In this document: positions 55,837 to 64,000 of the stretch, one piece after another | How positions within the stretch are numbered: position 1 is the first letter of the stretch | Layout of the letters: each line of letters begins with the position of its first letter | DNA from: Microcoleus sp. AS-A8 | GTDB lineage: Bacteria; Cyanobacteriota; Cyanobacteriia; Cyanobacteriales; Coleofasciculaceae | Length of the DNA: 64,000 bases | Direction of reading: 5' to 3' | NCBI GenBank assembly: GCA_039962225.1 | Contig: JAMPKV010000003.1 | Span: 1 to 64,000, forward strand | Notes under the pieces: generated by a model | Databases searched by the model: none | Told to the model about the DNA's origin: nothing | What the model saw: the letters and a program-made list of their open reading frames with translations, nothing else | Made by a program: the position numbers and the translations under genes

Positions 55837-55932
55837 TTAGGGGGAAAAATTGAAACGTAAGGTGGGCATGGCCTGATAGCGGCGCTCAAATTCATGACGG
55901 GTGAGGCGAGCGCCACTTCCTAACGGAGACAT
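55837..55932 (-). pseudogene. Uma2-like endonuclease N-terminal remnant
   Basis: The reverse-strand frame MSPLGSGARLTRHEFERRYQ, then AMPTLRF, ends after 31 residues. The LTRxEFERRYxAMP start is typical of Uma2 (DUF820) family proteins, which are about 190-200 residues. The rest is absent, so it is a decayed fragment. Confidence 0.45.
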
Positions 55933-56390
55933 CTGAGAAAAGTCATTCGCTCACCCGCCAATGGATATAAGGGCGAGAAGCAGACACTCTTTTATACAGA
56001 ATTTGGGTGTAAGCATCTGCCCAGCTCATACCCAGACGGAATATAGACTTTGCCATTGCAAAACTGGAAATCGTAGGCGCGATGGTTGTCAGAGCTAAGA
56101 GGTAATTTTTTCATGAAAGGCGATCGCTACTAGCACTTTTTCTGTTAAATGAACAGAGCAAAGTTCTTGAGCGATCGCACTGTTGTGATTGGGATGTGAA
56201 TGGCTTCTATCACTAGGATGACTGACAACAACACCCAATTCCCTCGTACAAGTGGATCACCCAATCGGGTGAATGGTTTGGGATTTTGTCCTCAATTCTT
56301 CTTAGGGTTGCAAGAGCGCCTAAATACTGTTAGAATTTAACATAAGGATTATATTCGGTTGAAAAGTTTGTTTTTTAGATGCAAACCCGT

Positions 56391-56427
56391 CTCCGAATCT
56401 AACTCTCCACACCTTCTGATTTCGGAG
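56391..56427 (+). promoter_or_regulatory. 5' UTR hairpin that includes the rbp ribosome binding site
   Basis: CTCCGAA (56391-56397) pairs with TTCGGAG (56421-56427) across a 23-base loop. The GGAG Shine-Dalgarno of the RRM gene is the 3' arm and lies 7 bases before the ATG at 56435. Opening the helix would be needed for translation. Confidence 0.5.
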
Positions 56428-56434
56428 CTGCTCT

Positions 56435-56740
56435 ATGTCAATCTATGTCGGCAACCTCTCCTATGATGTCACGGAAGAGGACATAAGAGAAGTTTTTGCC
56501 GAGTACGGAACTGTAAACAATGTTACATTGCCTAAAGACCGAGAAACCGGTCGTAAGCGGGGCTTCGCATTTGTAGAAATGGGAACATCAGAAGAAGAAA
56601 CCGCTGCGATTGAGGCTCTTGATGGTGCTGAATGGATGGGCCGAAACCTGAAGGTTAATAAAGCGAAGCCTCGCGAAGAAAACAAGCCCTTCGGTGGTGG
56701 CAGTCGCTCCAACAACTTTAAATCTTCTCGACGCTACTAA
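56435..56740 (+). CDS. rbp: RRM RNA-binding protein (Rbp family)
   Basis: A 101-residue protein with a single RRM: RNP2 IYVGNLSY and RNP1 KRGFAFVEM. The C-terminal tail is Gly/Ser/Arg-rich (GGGSRSNNFKSSRRY). Cyanobacterial Rbp proteins are often cold-induced and bind mRNA. It is followed by a terminator and then rpsU, as is common in these genomes. Confidence 0.95.
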   Translation: MSIYVGNLSYDVTEEDIREVFAEYGTVNNVTLPKDRETGRKRGFAFVEMGTSEEETAAIEALDGAEWMGRNLKVNKAKPREENKPFGGGSRSNNFKSSRRY

Positions 56741-56774
56741 TGAGTTGAGAGAGAAGATCAAACTCTAAAGTCTG

Positions 56775-56803
56775 AAGGGCAGGCAAAGAGTCTGCCCTTT
56801 TTT
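56775..56803 (+). terminator. Rho-independent terminator between rbp and rpsU
   Basis: AAGGGCAG pairs with CTGCCCTT across a 9-base loop and is followed by TTTTTGC. It may allow partial read-through to rpsU. Confidence 0.75.
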
Positions 56804-56872
56804 GCTGATGACCGGCTGGACGCTTAAGCGCTAAGCTGGCTAATAATTCACTCAATCAGAGGAGGAAACGGG

Positions 56873-57079
56873 ATGGCTCAAGTGATCAGAGGCGAACATG
56901 AAGGGATTGAGGCAACCTTACGTCGCTTTAAGCGAGAAGTTTCCAAAGCGGAAATTTTTCCAGACATGAAAAAGCATCGTCACTTTGAAACGCCTATTCA
57001 AAAACGCAAGCGCAAAGCCGTTGCCCGACAAAAGCAGCTTAAGAGGATGTCTCGCTACAGAAACAAAAGACGTGATTAA
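56873..57079 (+). CDS. rpsU: 30S ribosomal protein S21
   Basis: A 68-residue S21 with the conserved [17 protein letters not shown] and a basic C-terminus [22 protein letters not shown]. The ATG is preceded by GAGGAGGAAACGGG, a strong ribosome binding site. Confidence 0.95.
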   Translation: MAQVIRGEHEGIEATLRRFKREVSKAEIFPDMKKHRHFETPIQKRKRKAVARQKQLKRMSRYRNKRRD

Positions 57080-57181
57080 TTAATTGTAAGTTGCATTCAT
57101 ACAACTTATGCTCTCTCCCCATCCATTTTTCTCTGAAGCATGGATTTAGGGAGTTTATTTGTTTATTGCCCTTTATGGTTC

Positions 57182-57862
57182 TCATGGGGCTTCAATACGC
57201 TCAGTACACTCGGCACTATCATTGACGGGTTTATTCACTGCCTTACTAACTGCGTAAGCCGTCATTTCTTCCGTTGGATAAGGACGCAGTAAAGTCTCCA
57301 ATGACTCCCGTTGTTTCATCTGTGGGTTCAACCACAAATCGTAGCTTGTTGGGTCAAGAATGACTGGCATTCGGTTATGAATAGGACGCATCAACTCATT
57401 CGCCTCCGTGGTTAAGAGAGTACAAGACTCAATCGCCTCACCATTGGCTTCTTGCCAGCGTTCCCACAAGCCAGCAAACGCAAAGGGATATCCATCCTTC
57501 AAGCGAAAATAATACGGCTGCTTTTGTTTTTGATTCTCCTGTTGCTGCCATTCATAAAAACCATCAGCTAGTACCAAACATCGCCGTTGCCGGAAGGCAC
57601 TGCGAAATGATGGTTTCTCAGCTACAGTTTCTGCTCTGGCATTGATTAGCCGTGCCCCCATTTTTGGGTCTTTCGCCCAACTGGGAATCAAACCCCAATG
57701 TAACATTTTGAACTGCCTGTCTTGGTGGTCTGGAGTTTGTAAAACCGTAGCCACCGACTGAGTAGGTGCAATATTGTATCGGGGTGTCAAGGGAGGAACA
57801 GCCACCTGAAAAACCTGAGCGATTGTTTCTGCTGATTGGCTCTGACTAAATCTTCCACACAT
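57182..57862 (-). CDS. SOS-response-associated peptidase (SRAP, YedK/HMCES family)
   Basis: A 226-residue protein with catalytic Cys2 (MCGRFS), NARAETV and RPIHNRMPVIL carrying the conserved His. In the family, the enzyme forms a stable cross-link to abasic sites in single-stranded DNA and so protects them. Standalone here. Confidence 0.95.
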   Translation of the reverse strand: MCGRFSQSQSAETIAQVFQVAVPPLTPRYNIAPTQSVATVLQTPDHQDRQFKMLHWGLIPSWAKDPKMGARLINARAETVAEKPSFRSAFRQRRCLVLADGFYEWQQQENQKQKQPYYFRLKDGYPFAFAGLWERWQEANGEAIESCTLLTTEANELMRPIHNRMPVILDPTSYDLWLNPQMKQRESLETLLRPYPTEEMTAYAVSKAVNKPVNDSAECTERIEAP

Positions 57863-58050
57863 GTTTTTATCCTATGGCCTGTATGATGAAATCCATTTTT
57901 TCTATATATAGTATATCTGTACTGATGTGAATCAAAAAATCAACCATTTTTTTCTTTTTACTAGCCTGTTTTTCAGGTGGAGAACTAGCAAAAGACACCT
58001 GATAGAGGTAATCTTTTTTTAGCTGGTCACCGTGTCACTCAGAAAAAACA

Positions 58051-58533
58051 ATGAATCAGGGTGGTAGAGCCGTCATTTCTGGGAATGTGTTAGAAAAAAC
58101 GGTTGAAACAATCTTACAGGTACATGGATATACCGAAATCTGTCGAGATTTGCCTAAAAAACGACGACGCGACTGGCTGTTATACTCGAATGAGCCAGCC
58201 AAACGATATGCTAAACAGGTTTATATTGGTTCGGGAATTTATGGAACAGCGATTTACGTAGATTTTTATGTTTTTAATTCTGTAGCCATTCCCAATGGTC
58301 TTATTGTTGAATGCAAATGGCAGCAAGCTGGTGGTTCAGTTGATGAAAAACTTCCTTACCTTAATTTAAATATACAGACTTGTTATCCCTCTCCCGCTGT
58401 CGTCTTGATTGATGGTGAAGGAATGAAAAAAGGAGCGATCAATTGGCTAACAAGACAAGTAGATTCTAATTCTAATTTACTGGCTGTACATAACCTAACC
58501 CGTTTTATAATTTGGGCTAACAACCATCTTTAA
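58051..58533 (+). CDS. PD-(D/E)XK restriction endonuclease of a type II system
   Basis: The 160-residue protein has a PD-(D/E)XK-like core: VDFYVFNSVAIPNGLIVECKWQQAGG, with D of VDFYV and E-x-K in ECKWQQ as probable catalytic acids and lysine, then GGSVDEKLPYL. Its stop is directly adjacent to the stop of the reverse-strand Dam-type methyltransferase (58533/58534), which supports a two-gene RM system. The recognition sequence is inferred to match the methylase. The sequence is AT-richer than surrounding genes, suggesting transfer. Confidence 0.75.
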   Translation: MNQGGRAVISGNVLEKTVETILQVHGYTEICRDLPKKRRRDWLLYSNEPAKRYAKQVYIGSGIYGTAIYVDFYVFNSVAIPNGLIVECKWQQAGGSVDEKLPYLNLNIQTCYPSPAVVLIDGEGMKKGAINWLTRQVDSNSNLLAVHNLTRFIIWANNHL

Positions 58534-59361
58534 TTAATAAGAGGTGATTAAAACCTCAGAAATTTTTCCTCGCTTACTGGCTTTAGAGTTAATTAACCGA
58601 GTGGCTGATATTGAATTAATTTTAAAATCACGGTAGAGTTCTCGGATGAAATTACAATCCGAATTAGAAAGCATAACTTTGACACCCCGTTGAGCTAGCT
58701 CGGCAAAAACTTCTTTAAGTTTTATCTGATCATCCGACCTAAAAGCATAACGGCTATAAGCTGTAAAATTACTCGTAGGACTGATTGGATAATAAGGGGG
58801 ATCAAAATAAACAAAGTCATCACAGCTATCCGCATAGTCAAGAATGTATTCAAAAGGCTTTACATGAATTTGAGCATTCTGAAGTGCAAAACAGGCTGAC
58901 CTTAGTAAAGATGGATTGCAAATTCTAGGATTTTTATATTGACCGAGGGGAACATTGAATTGACCTTGAGAATTCTCTCGATATAAACCATTAAAACAAG
59001 TTTTGTTGAGATAGATAAGACGTGCAGCTTTCTCCAGATTAGTGATGCCATTACGTTGACGTATATCATAATAATATTCTTTACAATGGTTGCTCTGATG
59101 TGCATCCAAAAGAACAATCAACTCCTCAACATTGTCTTTGACGCATCGATAAACATTAACAAGTTCGGCGTTAATATCCGTTAAAATAGATGATGGTGGA
59201 TTAAGATAAAAAAAGACAGCACCTCCTCCGAGAAAAGGTTCATAATAATTCTTAAAGGCTTTAGGGAAATAATGTATATATTGCTGAATAAGCTGACTCT
59301 TCCCACCCGCCCACTTTAGGAATGGCCGAGGCACAACAGTTGGCTGAACAATAGTATGCAT
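58534..59361 (-). CDS. Dam-type (D12 class) DNA adenine methyltransferase
   Basis: A 275-residue N6-adenine methyltransferase. Motif X/I region: PFLKWAGGKSQL (WAGGK at 17-21) and EPFLGGGAVFF (residues 41-51). Motif IV is DPPY at 187-190. NKTCFNGLYRENSQGQFNVP is a Dam/M.DpnII-type segment, so the likely target is GATC, although this is not proven. It is end to end with the REase gene. AT-rich. Confidence 0.9.
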   Translation of the reverse strand: MHTIVQPTVVPRPFLKWAGGKSQLIQQYIHYFPKAFKNYYEPFLGGGAVFFYLNPPSSILTDINAELVNVYRCVKDNVEELIVLLDAHQSNHCKEYYYDIRQRNGITNLEKAARLIYLNKTCFNGLYRENSQGQFNVPLGQYKNPRICNPSLLRSACFALQNAQIHVKPFEYILDYADSCDDFVYFDPPYYPISPTSNFTAYSRYAFRSDDQIKLKEVFAELAQRGVKVMLSNSDCNFIRELYRDFKINSISATRLINSKASKRGKISEVLITSY

Positions 59362-59474
59362 TGAGCTAAAAAACAGTGATAAGTGAGTAAAAATTTATTT
59401 TTTCAGTTTTTATCCTTTGTTTGTTCCGTAACTAGATAAACTTTATAAAATTATTTTTTGATTCTACTAAAAAA

Positions 59475-61109
59475 ATGCAAATATTGGCAAAAACTTATGC
59501 TTCAAATTTATATCTCTTTATTTTAGTAACTTTAGTCTATTTCATCATTAATATTTTAAGCTATAGATTAATCAAAAGCAAATTATCTATTCCTAATGTA
59601 AAAATTAGCTTGATTGTTTCTCGTATTCTAATCACTAATTACATTTTTTTATTAGTCTTCTACGCTACACACAATAATTTTTTTGACCATGCAGAGGCGA
59701 ATATAGCTACTGTGTCCTGGCTTTTTCAAATAGGCAAGCCTATTTATCATGAATTAGAATCTCCTGAGCGCTACAGTATTCCCTATGGCCCAATGCTATA
59801 TGTTATTAATGGATTTTTCTTAAGTCTACTTAAGCCAAGTATATTTTCTGCAAAAATTGGTGGCACCTTAGCTGGCGGTCTGAGCCTGTTGTTGATATTC
59901 TATACTTTAAAAAAATTGGTAGGTTCTCAAATTGCAACTTTTTGCTTAGGTTATATAAGTTTAATTTTTATTTCAACTTATTTTTATTTCGCCGCAGCAA
60001 CTTTTTGGAACAGAAGCGATTCTTTTCTCCTCATGTTCGTATCACTAGGGTTGCTAACGGTAGTTAGAACAACTTCATTGCTGGCAATCTTATGTTCTTC
60101 CTTATGTATAGGTATTAGTGTAAATCTCAAAATACACGCCATATTCTATTTTTTACCTGTTTATATTTTGTTGTATTTTCGTCATAAAATTTCTTCTCTT
60201 CTATTTTCAATCTTAGCTTCTCTAAATCTGGGAATTTTCCCTTTTATTTTCCTGCCACAAGTGTCTCTAAAAAACTATATGCTTTGGCTACAGGAGTTTG
60301 GTAGCCAAGGGCTATCACTGAACTTATTAAAGGGAAATATAGTTTGGTCTATCTACTTATTAGCACCTATACTATTTTTGTTTATTTATTTTAGAGTTAT
60401 TAATCAAAATGAATTTAATATTTTCATTAAAAAGCATAAATATTTTATTTTCTCCCTTTTTATAAGCCTTCTGGGTGTAGCAGTAATAGGTTCTAAACAG
60501 GGTGCAGGAATGAACCATTTACTTCCCTTTGTACCCACAGAAGCTTATTTATTCGCATTGACTTTGTCTCAAGCCATGGCGGTCGAAAAAAAGCAAATTT
60601 TTCAAGATATCAATAAATATTATTATTGTTTTTATATAAGCTTAATATGTGCTTTGTTAAGCGTTACTCTAGTAAGAGGAACAATCAATGCAAGCAAACT
60701 CATTGAGTTATCAAGAAAATACCAGAATGAACCCATTCAGGAAATTAATAAAGTTGTTAAATCTTATCAAGGGATTACTATTGGAATGGGCTATGGGGGT
60801 GATTATGATTTAACCTACTATCGACCGATTTTAGCATACCAGGGAAATCCTTACTTACTGGATGCCGTTTCTATGATGGATTCGGAGTTTTTAGGCAAAG
60901 AAACACCGATTGCCACATTGAAAGCTCTAAGCTCATGTCAAACGGATTTATGGTTAATTCCTAAAGGAAGTTCGCCCTTTGAACTCTATAATTACTTTAA
61001 TCAACGGCAAGTTTTTAGTGAAAAATTAAAATCAACTTTTTTGTTAAACTATGAATTAAGGAATCACACCAAACATTACAACTTATGGTTTTGTAAAACA
61101 AAAAAATGA
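59475..61109 (+). CDS. GT39/GT-C type membrane glycosyltransferase
   Basis: A 544-residue, AT-rich, multi-spanning membrane protein with about ten hydrophobic helices. After the first helices DHAEANIATVSW gives a GT-C Asp/Glu site on the outer loop, followed by PIYHELESPERYSIPYGPM. The C-terminal soluble part has DLTYYRPILAYQGNPY. It probably transfers a sugar from a lipid-linked donor; acceptor unknown. Codon use resembles that of the RM genes beside it, and it may belong to the same transferred block. Confidence 0.75.
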   Translation: MQILAKTYASNLYLFILVTLVYFIINILSYRLIKSKLSIPNVKISLIVSRILITNYIFLLVFYATHNNFFDHAEANIATVSWLFQIGKPIYHELESPERYSIPYGPMLYVINGFFLSLLKPSIFSAKIGGTLAGGLSLLLIFYTLKKLVGSQIATFCLGYISLIFISTYFYFAAATFWNRSDSFLLMFVSLGLLTVVRTTSLLAILCSSLCIGISVNLKIHAIFYFLPVYILLYFRHKISSLLFSILASLNLGIFPFIFLPQVSLKNYMLWLQEFGSQGLSLNLLKGNIVWSIYLLAPILFLFIYFRVINQNEFNIFIKKHKYFIFSLFISLLGVAVIGSKQGAGMNHLLPFVPTEAYLFALTLSQAMAVEKKQIFQDINKYYYCFYISLICALLSVTLVRGTINASKLIELSRKYQNEPIQEINKVVKSYQGITIGMGYGGDYDLTYYRPILAYQGNPYLLDAVSMMDSEFLGKETPIATLKALSSCQTDLWLIPKGSSPFELYNYFNQRQVFSEKLKSTFLLNYELRNHTKHYNLWFCKTKK

Positions 61110-61270
61110 CAAAACACTACAATTAGAGAATAATCTAAAGACTCTAGCTGGAATAAACTATCACAAGCAGTGCAGCGATGATAGCAAGCCACTAAAATAA
61201 CCTCATGGCTTGTCGATCTCACTCACAAGTGCTAACAGTAAACAGTGACCTCGTAAACTTTTTTAGGAAA

Positions 61271-61474
61271 ATGCAAGATTTTTGGGAGAATGTCTCTCGC
61301 TACCCCCGTTTCTTTATCACCTTCACCTTGGGGATCTTTTATTTCTTATTCGAGCGACTGAAGCCTCTATTTGAGCGCCCTCTCACAGCGATCGCCTTGA
61401 CGGGTATCCTGATCGCAGGCTTTTTCTTCATTGCTTTCACTCTCCGGGCTATGCTAGGTTTGAGTCCTGTTTAA
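61271..61474 (+). CDS. DUF751 small membrane protein
   Basis: ATG at 61271 (after TTAGGAAA) gives 67 residues: MQDFWENVSRYPRFFITFTL is followed by two hydrophobic helices (residues 10-25 and 40-60). DUF751 proteins are conserved in cyanobacteria upstream of rbfA, exactly as here. Function unknown. Confidence 0.85.
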   Translation: MQDFWENVSRYPRFFITFTLGIFYFLFERLKPLFERPLTAIALTGILIAGFFFIAFTLRAMLGLSPV

Positions 61475-61633
61475 AGAGGGGAGTTCACATAACCGCAAGT
61501 TAGAAGAAGGTATACATGACGCCCTCTCCCTTTGGACTGACGTTAGAAAAATTCAATGCCTGTCAATATTATTCTTAGTGAACTACTATAGCTCGTTGGA
61601 AGCGACTGTCTGTAGTGTAACAAAGGGGGCGTT

Positions 61634-62032
61634 ATGCCTACAAGTCGCCGTGTTTCTCGCGTTGCCTCGCTGATTCAGCAAGAAGTCAGCCAAATGGTAC
61701 TCCACGAAATCAAAGATGACCGAGTGGGGGCTGGTATGGTTAGCGTTACCGATGTGGACGTATCTGGCGACCTCCAGCATGCAAAAATCTATGTGTCAAT
61801 CTACGGCACTGATGAAGCAAGGGCAGAAACCATGGCTGGGTTAAAGTCAGCCACAGGTTATGTCCGTCGCGCATTGGGTCAACGAATTCGCTTACGCCGA
61901 ACACCAGAGGTTATCTTTATTGAAGACCGAGGGTTAGAAAGAGGCGATCGCATGTTGGCACTCCTCGATCAGCTGAGTGAAGAGCGTCAGAGCAAGGAGT
62001 TGGAAGACGATATCCCTGAGGCCGAAGATTGA
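61634..62032 (+). CDS. rbfA: ribosome-binding factor A
   Basis: A 132-residue KH-type protein that binds the 30S subunit and assists 16S rRNA maturation. Motifs: [40 protein letters not shown] and [13 protein letters not shown] follows GGGGGCGTT. It is preceded by DUF751 as usual in this lineage. Confidence 0.96.
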   Translation: MPTSRRVSRVASLIQQEVSQMVLHEIKDDRVGAGMVSVTDVDVSGDLQHAKIYVSIYGTDEARAETMAGLKSATGYVRRALGQRIRLRRTPEVIFIEDRGLERGDRMLALLDQLSEERQSKELEDDIPEAED

Positions 62033-62821
62033 AATTTGCACTGAAACCTCTGCCGGATTTCAACGGCTTAGCTCTCGCAGAACAGGTTGCATAGATGATT
62101 CTAGTGCGATTGCCTAGCAACCTGTTCCAGTATCTAGCGTCGGCACCCTCAGCATGGAAGTTTTACTATAGGCCAGAGTTGGGCTTTGGGGGGTGATAGT
62201 GGTGGGAAAGAACATCATAGACTTGCCCTTGGTCTCAACTCAATTACGAACTTGAATGCAATAACCGTCATCCCACTCGCCATTCACGTCATTTTGTTAT
62301 ACTGATTCATTCTGAGTAGCCCATTTGAATGGAGTGCTGGACAATCATCTGTGCCGAAAGAATAGCTTAATAATTTTTTATGCAACGATACTTTACACCC
62401 TCTCATAATCTATGGCAGCCCTTATTTTGAGAGTTCTTTCTACCTAAGTGGCTACATCTAGGCGTTTCTTTAGGGAAAAATGGCCCAGGCTCAGGTGATC
62501 CCCACTTAAAACCATGTGCCGTCAGGACTCTCCAAATTAATCTACTGACGCACTTAGGTTAAGTTTTGTTTAAGTTTTCAATAGAGCTTTTACATTCTTA
62601 GCTGGAAGACACGCTAGCCTGGTTTCCTGTAACCCTTACAGAGAGGGCGTTTCATGCTTGGAAGAGATAAAATGTGGTTTTTACCTTTTCTTAATCTTTT
62701 GCGATCTTTATTTAAAAAGAGAATTCATTCGTAACTTTCTATACGGAACTAAATTTATTTTCACGCTAGCGAATATTCGATTATATTTAATCGTAGCTTT
62801 GTTATTTCCCTGCCTATTACC
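62033..62821. other. long non-coding region before DUF4327 gene
   Basis: I see no gene in this 789-base stretch; it is AT-rich near 62380-62400 and 62690-62800. A 62-codon reverse frame at 62708-62896 is a shadow. Confidence 0.5.
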
Positions 62822-63064
62822 ATGAGCATTAACACCGTGCCTTCTACACCTACGATTCAGTACTCCATCGATGTCATCCAAGACGAAGCGCGCCACTTAG
62901 TCGAAAAAGGCATCATTAGCCGCCAGCAGCCTATCTACGTCCTTTGCCAGTACATTCCCGCACGGGAGTGGGTTTGTGTCGAGTGTGAGCTAGAGCGGTG
63001 CGACTTCTTGCTCAGAGACCGCATTGCCGATTTGATCGGATCTGAAGAATGGGATAACGATTAA
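62822..63064 (+). CDS. DUF4327 protein
   Basis: An 80-residue conserved cyanobacterial protein of the DUF4327 family: IDVIQDEARHLVEKGIISRQ and VLCQYIPAREWVCVECELERC, with Cys pairs, ending GSEEWDND. The function is not known. The ATG is preceded by CCTGCCTATTACC. Confidence 0.9.
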   Translation: MSINTVPSTPTIQYSIDVIQDEARHLVEKGIISRQQPIYVLCQYIPAREWVCVECELERCDFLLRDRIADLIGSEEWDND

Positions 63065-63587
63065 TATTTTTTATGGGAAGGAGAACAAAAACTGATGACT
63101 AGGAAGACTTACCTAGTCCTTGGCAAACCTTGAGACACCTAAGCGTGATCAAAAAGACTTTTAGGACGATCTAATTGGCCAAAAATTATGGGAAAAGCTT
63201 GAAACGAACTTTCTATCCTATTAAGCTTTAATAATTCAGTCCGCCCTTTAGGGCGTTACTTATTTTAGACGGCTTGAGAAGAATCAGAGAGCACAGTGCC
63301 CAGGCTGCCCCAATCTATAGAAAGTGTTCCCAATTGCCTCGTGAGTGAAAGGTAACAAATGTAACAGCTCGACTGACTCGGCGTCTAACCCTCAACTCAT
63401 CCGCTATATCGGCTAACAGACCTCCTTGAGCAATTGCCTCTAATCCGCGAAAATCAAACAATCCTGATCAGGGCGGGAAGTATTGAACTTGCTGCTAACA
63501 ACCCTAAGTCACCTAGCGCCAAACCTTATAGGTTATGGCGCAGCATTTTTGTTCTTTTTGCTCAACCTTGACCAACGCAGAGCGAGT
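63065..63587. other. intergenic region with a short hairpin
   Basis: The region includes CGCCC-TTTA-GGGCG (63242-63255) followed by TTACTTATTTT, a possible terminator for the DUF4327 gene. No other structure or gene was noticed. Confidence 0.5.
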
Positions 63588-63980
63588 CTAACTATCTAAG
63601 TCGGAGTTCCGCAACTTCTCTAACTCAGTGCGGATGGCGGCAATTTGTGCCGTCAGTTCTTCTAATTCCAACTGTGTATTGGGTGGGGCAGGGGTGGTTG
63701 GTGGTGTCGCAGAGATATCACTCGCTGTTTCTGTTGTGGAGGAACGCCCTGGAGCACTTTGTTGCCTCCACATCTGCTCAATAAAACTTCGGGCTTCTTG
63801 CTCAGTGATTGCTCCTTTCTCGGCCCACTCAGTGACCCGTTGGCTGAACTCTAACCTCAGTTGAGACAAGCTTTCTTCACGCTTTTGAGAGTCACCGAGC
63901 GTTTCGACGAGGGAGGTCGTTGCCCCCAACGAGACACGCAGTCCAGTTTGTAGCAAATCTAGGAGATTGTTGGAGTTCAT
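63588..63980 (-). CDS. hypothetical protein with phasin-like helical N-terminus
   Basis: The 130-residue protein begins MNSNNLLDLLQTGLRVSLGA and contains an alpha-helical part with RVTEWAEKGAITEQEARSFIEQMW, then a Ser/Thr/Pro linker and a C-terminal coiled coil (LEELTAQIAAIRTELEKL). No reliable family assignment; a phasin-like or scaffold protein is possible. Its 5' end lies 21 bases before the window edge. Confidence 0.55.
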   Translation of the reverse strand: MNSNNLLDLLQTGLRVSLGATTSLVETLGDSQKREESLSQLRLEFSQRVTEWAEKGAITEQEARSFIEQMWRQQSAPGRSSTTETASDISATPPTTPAPPNTQLELEELTAQIAAIRTELEKLRNSDLDS

Positions 63981-64000
63981 CTAAGTATCCAGTCCGGTTG

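Larger units (their letters stand above)
55206..56434. other. 1.2-kb AT-rich intergenic region
   Basis: The region holds a small Uma2-like remnant (55837-55932) and the rbp leader hairpin (56391-56427). The remaining sequence is AT-rich and I see no gene in it. Confidence 0.6.

Noticed and set aside
1-64000. tRNA, rRNA or CRISPR loci
   Set aside because: No cloverleaf pattern, rRNA segment or regularly spaced direct repeat with spacers was recognised by eye; a tRNAscan or CRISPR search would settle it.

Overview
The window is chromosomal DNA from a cyanobacterium, most likely a filamentous, repeat-rich (oscillatorialean-type) species. The evidence is a split-intein dnaE N-terminal half, a high-light-inducible protein, DUF751-rbfA, RRM protein-rpsU, DUF1816 and DUF4327 proteins, a CruA-type lycopene cyclase, a pyrF-pyrE fusion, frequent GCGATCGC (HIP1) octamers and several dispersed palindromes of cyanobacterial type. 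Genus assignment is inference. No rRNA, tRNA or CRISPR array was seen.

Layout. 0-2.4 kb: a GatD-type amidotransferase after the tail of a cut-off gene, then a membrane protein with eleven 36-bp tandem repeats. 2.8-8.6 kb: a truncated glycosyltransferase remnant, a Tat-exported GH78 rhamnosidase and a CruA-like cyclase. 8.8-14 kb: a SAM-hydrolase/glycosyltransferase pair and an HTH-NACHT STAND NTPase (possible defence gene). 14-19 kb: ispF and a large PAS/GAF histidine kinase. 19-32.4 kb: a housekeeping run (trpD, carA, STAS, mrnC, rlmB, gatA, dnaE-N with intein), preceded by an RNA-like segment with alternative pairings. 32.8-41 kb: membrane and regulatory proteins, including a 1,059-residue repeat protein that carries an in-frame copy of a dispersed palindrome, and an XRE regulator beside two near-identical 18-bp operator-like sites. 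41-49.8 kb: pyrF-pyrE, an NrdG-like radical SAM protein, two hydrolases or oxidoreductases, a MerR regulator, a 56-residue Hlip and alanine dehydrogenase. 49.9-55.2 kb: a sensor kinase with an ethylene-receptor-like N-terminus, followed by a receiver-GGDEF-EAL protein. 55-64 kb: rbp-rpsU, an SRAP protein, a small type II restriction-modification pair, an AT-rich membrane glycosyltransferase, DUF751-rbfA and DUF4327.

The most interesting points are: (i) the ethylene-receptor-like kinase next to a c-di-GMP phosphodiesterase response regulator, which suggests an ethylene to c-di-GMP pathway; (ii) the switch-like RNA segment upstream of trpD; (iii) a STAS protein whose best-supported start is ATT after a perfect AGGAGG; (iv) palindromic repeats or low-complexity insertions inside several coding frames; (v) an RRM-protein leader hairpin that buries the ribosome binding site; and (vi) paired operator-like sites next to an XRE gene. 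Some sequences between genes hold only repeats or decayed gene pieces.
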